This document shows, one piece after another, positions 41,022 to 41,738 of a stretch of 41,738 nt of DNA. Source of the DNA: CAYONZ01 sp964405465. GTDB taxonomy: Bacteria; Bdellovibrionota; Bdellovibrionia; Bdellovibrionales; JAMPXM01. The position numbers and the translations under genes were made by a program. The stretch covers positions 1 through 41,738 of the forward strand of contig CAYONZ010000030.1 in assembly GCA_964405465.1 (NCBI GenBank). Direction: 5' to 3'. The notes beneath the pieces were generated by a model, which was given only the letters and a program-made list of their open reading frames with translations, was not told the origin of the DNA and did not search any database. Each line of letters starts with the position of its first letter. The stretch's first letter is position 1.

Positions 41022-41738
41022 TTGAATGGGTCGTGGCCAATTTTTTTGCTTTTCTTTAAGTGAAATAAAGCTCGCAGCAGCAGCGGTATCATTGATGTGA
41101 TCGAGCTCATCAGTTGTGAGTTTTTGAATGGTCGTCATCACCCGATATTCATGAACCAGATCAATATTAAAAACGCTTGGATCATCTGAGTTGAGGGTCA
41201 CGGGTAAACCCTGTTCCATCAGGTATCTAAACGGATGCTCGGCAATTGACTTCACGGCATTGGTGAGCACATTGCTTGTCGGACAGAGTTCCAAGGTAAT
41301 CATTTTTTGTTTAATGAGCTTCATCGTCTCTGGATATTTTGCCACCTGTACTCCGTGGCCAATGCGTTGAGCGCCGAGGTGGTGAATGGCATCGAGCATT
41401 GATTTTTCGGATTGTTCTCCGGGCGCTTCACCTGCATGAACAGTAATTTTTAAACCCGCTTTGCGAGCGATTTCGAATGCCTTTGCAAATGGCAAACAAC
41501 TGTAATCAAGCTCGTTGTCAGCCAGGTCTAGGCCGCAAATCGTATCTTTGTGGTCAGCGCCGAGGTGAGCGACACGTTCTGCGAAATCGACACTTAGAAT
41601 TCTTTGGCAGGTCAAAATGAGGCCAACCGAAATTGGAAGGTGTTTGGCCATTTGTACACCTTTGACAACAGCAGCATGAGCCTTCTCAAAAGACAGGTGA
41701 TCATGACCTTGTTGAATAAATGTGGGAGCAAAACGCAA
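40998..41738 (-). CDS. add: Adenosine deaminase, N-terminus cut by the window edge
   Basis: Adenosine deaminase converts adenosine to inosine. Visible are RFAP near the truncated start, the metal/catalytic motifs HAGE and GHGVQVAKYPE, the CPTSN motif, and NSDDPSVF with the catalytic Asp pair. The 246 codons shown lack the N-terminal metal-binding His-x-His segment, which lies beyond base 41738, so this is a partial gene. The C-terminus is complete. It is convergent with the chemoreceptor gene. Confidence 0.95.
   Translation of the reverse strand: MRFAPTFIQQGHDHLSFEKAHAAVVKGVQMAKHLPISVGLILTCQRILSVDFAERVAHLGADHKDTICGLDLADNELDYSCLPFAKAFEIARKAGLKITVHAGEAPGEQSEKSMLDAIHHLGAQRIGHGVQVAKYPETMKLIKQKMITLELCPTSNVLTNAVKSIAEHPFRYLMEQGLPVTLNSDDPSVFNIDLVHEYRVMTTIQKLTTDELDHINDTAAAASFISLKEKQKNWPRPIQQALAPWN

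Noticed and set aside
1..41738. tRNA, rRNA or CRISPR features
   Set aside because: GTTCGAA-like stretches occur only inside coding genes without cloverleaf context, and no regularly spaced direct repeats typical of CRISPR were found.

Overview
The window looks like a chromosomal scaffold from a predatory or predator-related member of the Bdellovibrionota. This is an inference from gene content and order: a lipA / 2-oxoacid dehydrogenase E2 / E3 / lipB cluster; maf-yggS-proC-divIVA; a TadC plus FHA-domain cluster; two methyl-accepting chemotaxis proteins; ExbB/ExbD; and many exported beta-barrel proteins and lipoproteins. No rRNA, tRNA, CRISPR array, intact transposase or phage genes were seen. 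Genes are tightly packed, with ATGA, TAATG and GTGA overlaps.

Layout. 1-1740: an exported protein of unknown role, ending exactly at a repeat, then a DsbA-like lipoprotein with a strong terminator. 2056-6839: lipA, E2, lpdA and lipB, i.e. lipoyl synthesis and transfer beside the lipoylated enzyme and its dehydrogenase; no E1 gene is present. 6914-7953 (minus): exbB-exbD. 8337-10580: a sulfatase-like lipoprotein with a degraded active site and a DUF1304 membrane protein. 10623-17369 (minus): one tight operon, tadC, DUF192, FHA-sensor, FHA-TPR, FHA-FHA-TPR and a PP2C-like protein lacking its metal ligands. This is the strongest candidate for an uncharacterised signalling system. 17398-20542: maf, yggS, proC, divIVA. 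20555-23764 (minus): endonuclease I, a small zinc-ribbon membrane protein, YggU, a beta-barrel. 23851-24178: a nested pair of short inverted-repeat elements. 24195-27535: an outer-membrane-like protein, an MFS transporter, a rhodanese and a small barrel. 27563-29485 (minus): a chemoreceptor with a NIT-like sensor. 30117-33418: a small membrane protein and valS, the latter split by a 100-N assembly gap. 33594-34802: an exported PI3K/HipA-fold kinase-like protein. 34826-38517 (minus): a 2OG-Fe(II) oxygenase, trmO, a small barrel and an RlmM-like methyltransferase. 38646-41738: dienelactone hydrolase, a second chemoreceptor and a partial adenosine deaminase.

Main structural discoveries. (1) A family of roughly 157-bp elements without coding capacity has long imperfect terminal inverted repeats and TA flanks. 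There are four copies, one inserted into the middle of another, one forming the stop codon of the first gene, and one forming the leader of the sulfatase-like gene. (2) The 100-N gap in valS is flanked by the same 55 bases on both sides; merging them restores one 892-residue frame. (3) Both chemoreceptor genes have a matching sigma-28-like promoter with a 15-base spacer. (4) Perfect dyads lie upstream of the E2 gene and in the exbB/sulfatase-like divergent region. (5) Several terminator hairpins overlap the 3' ends of coding sequences.
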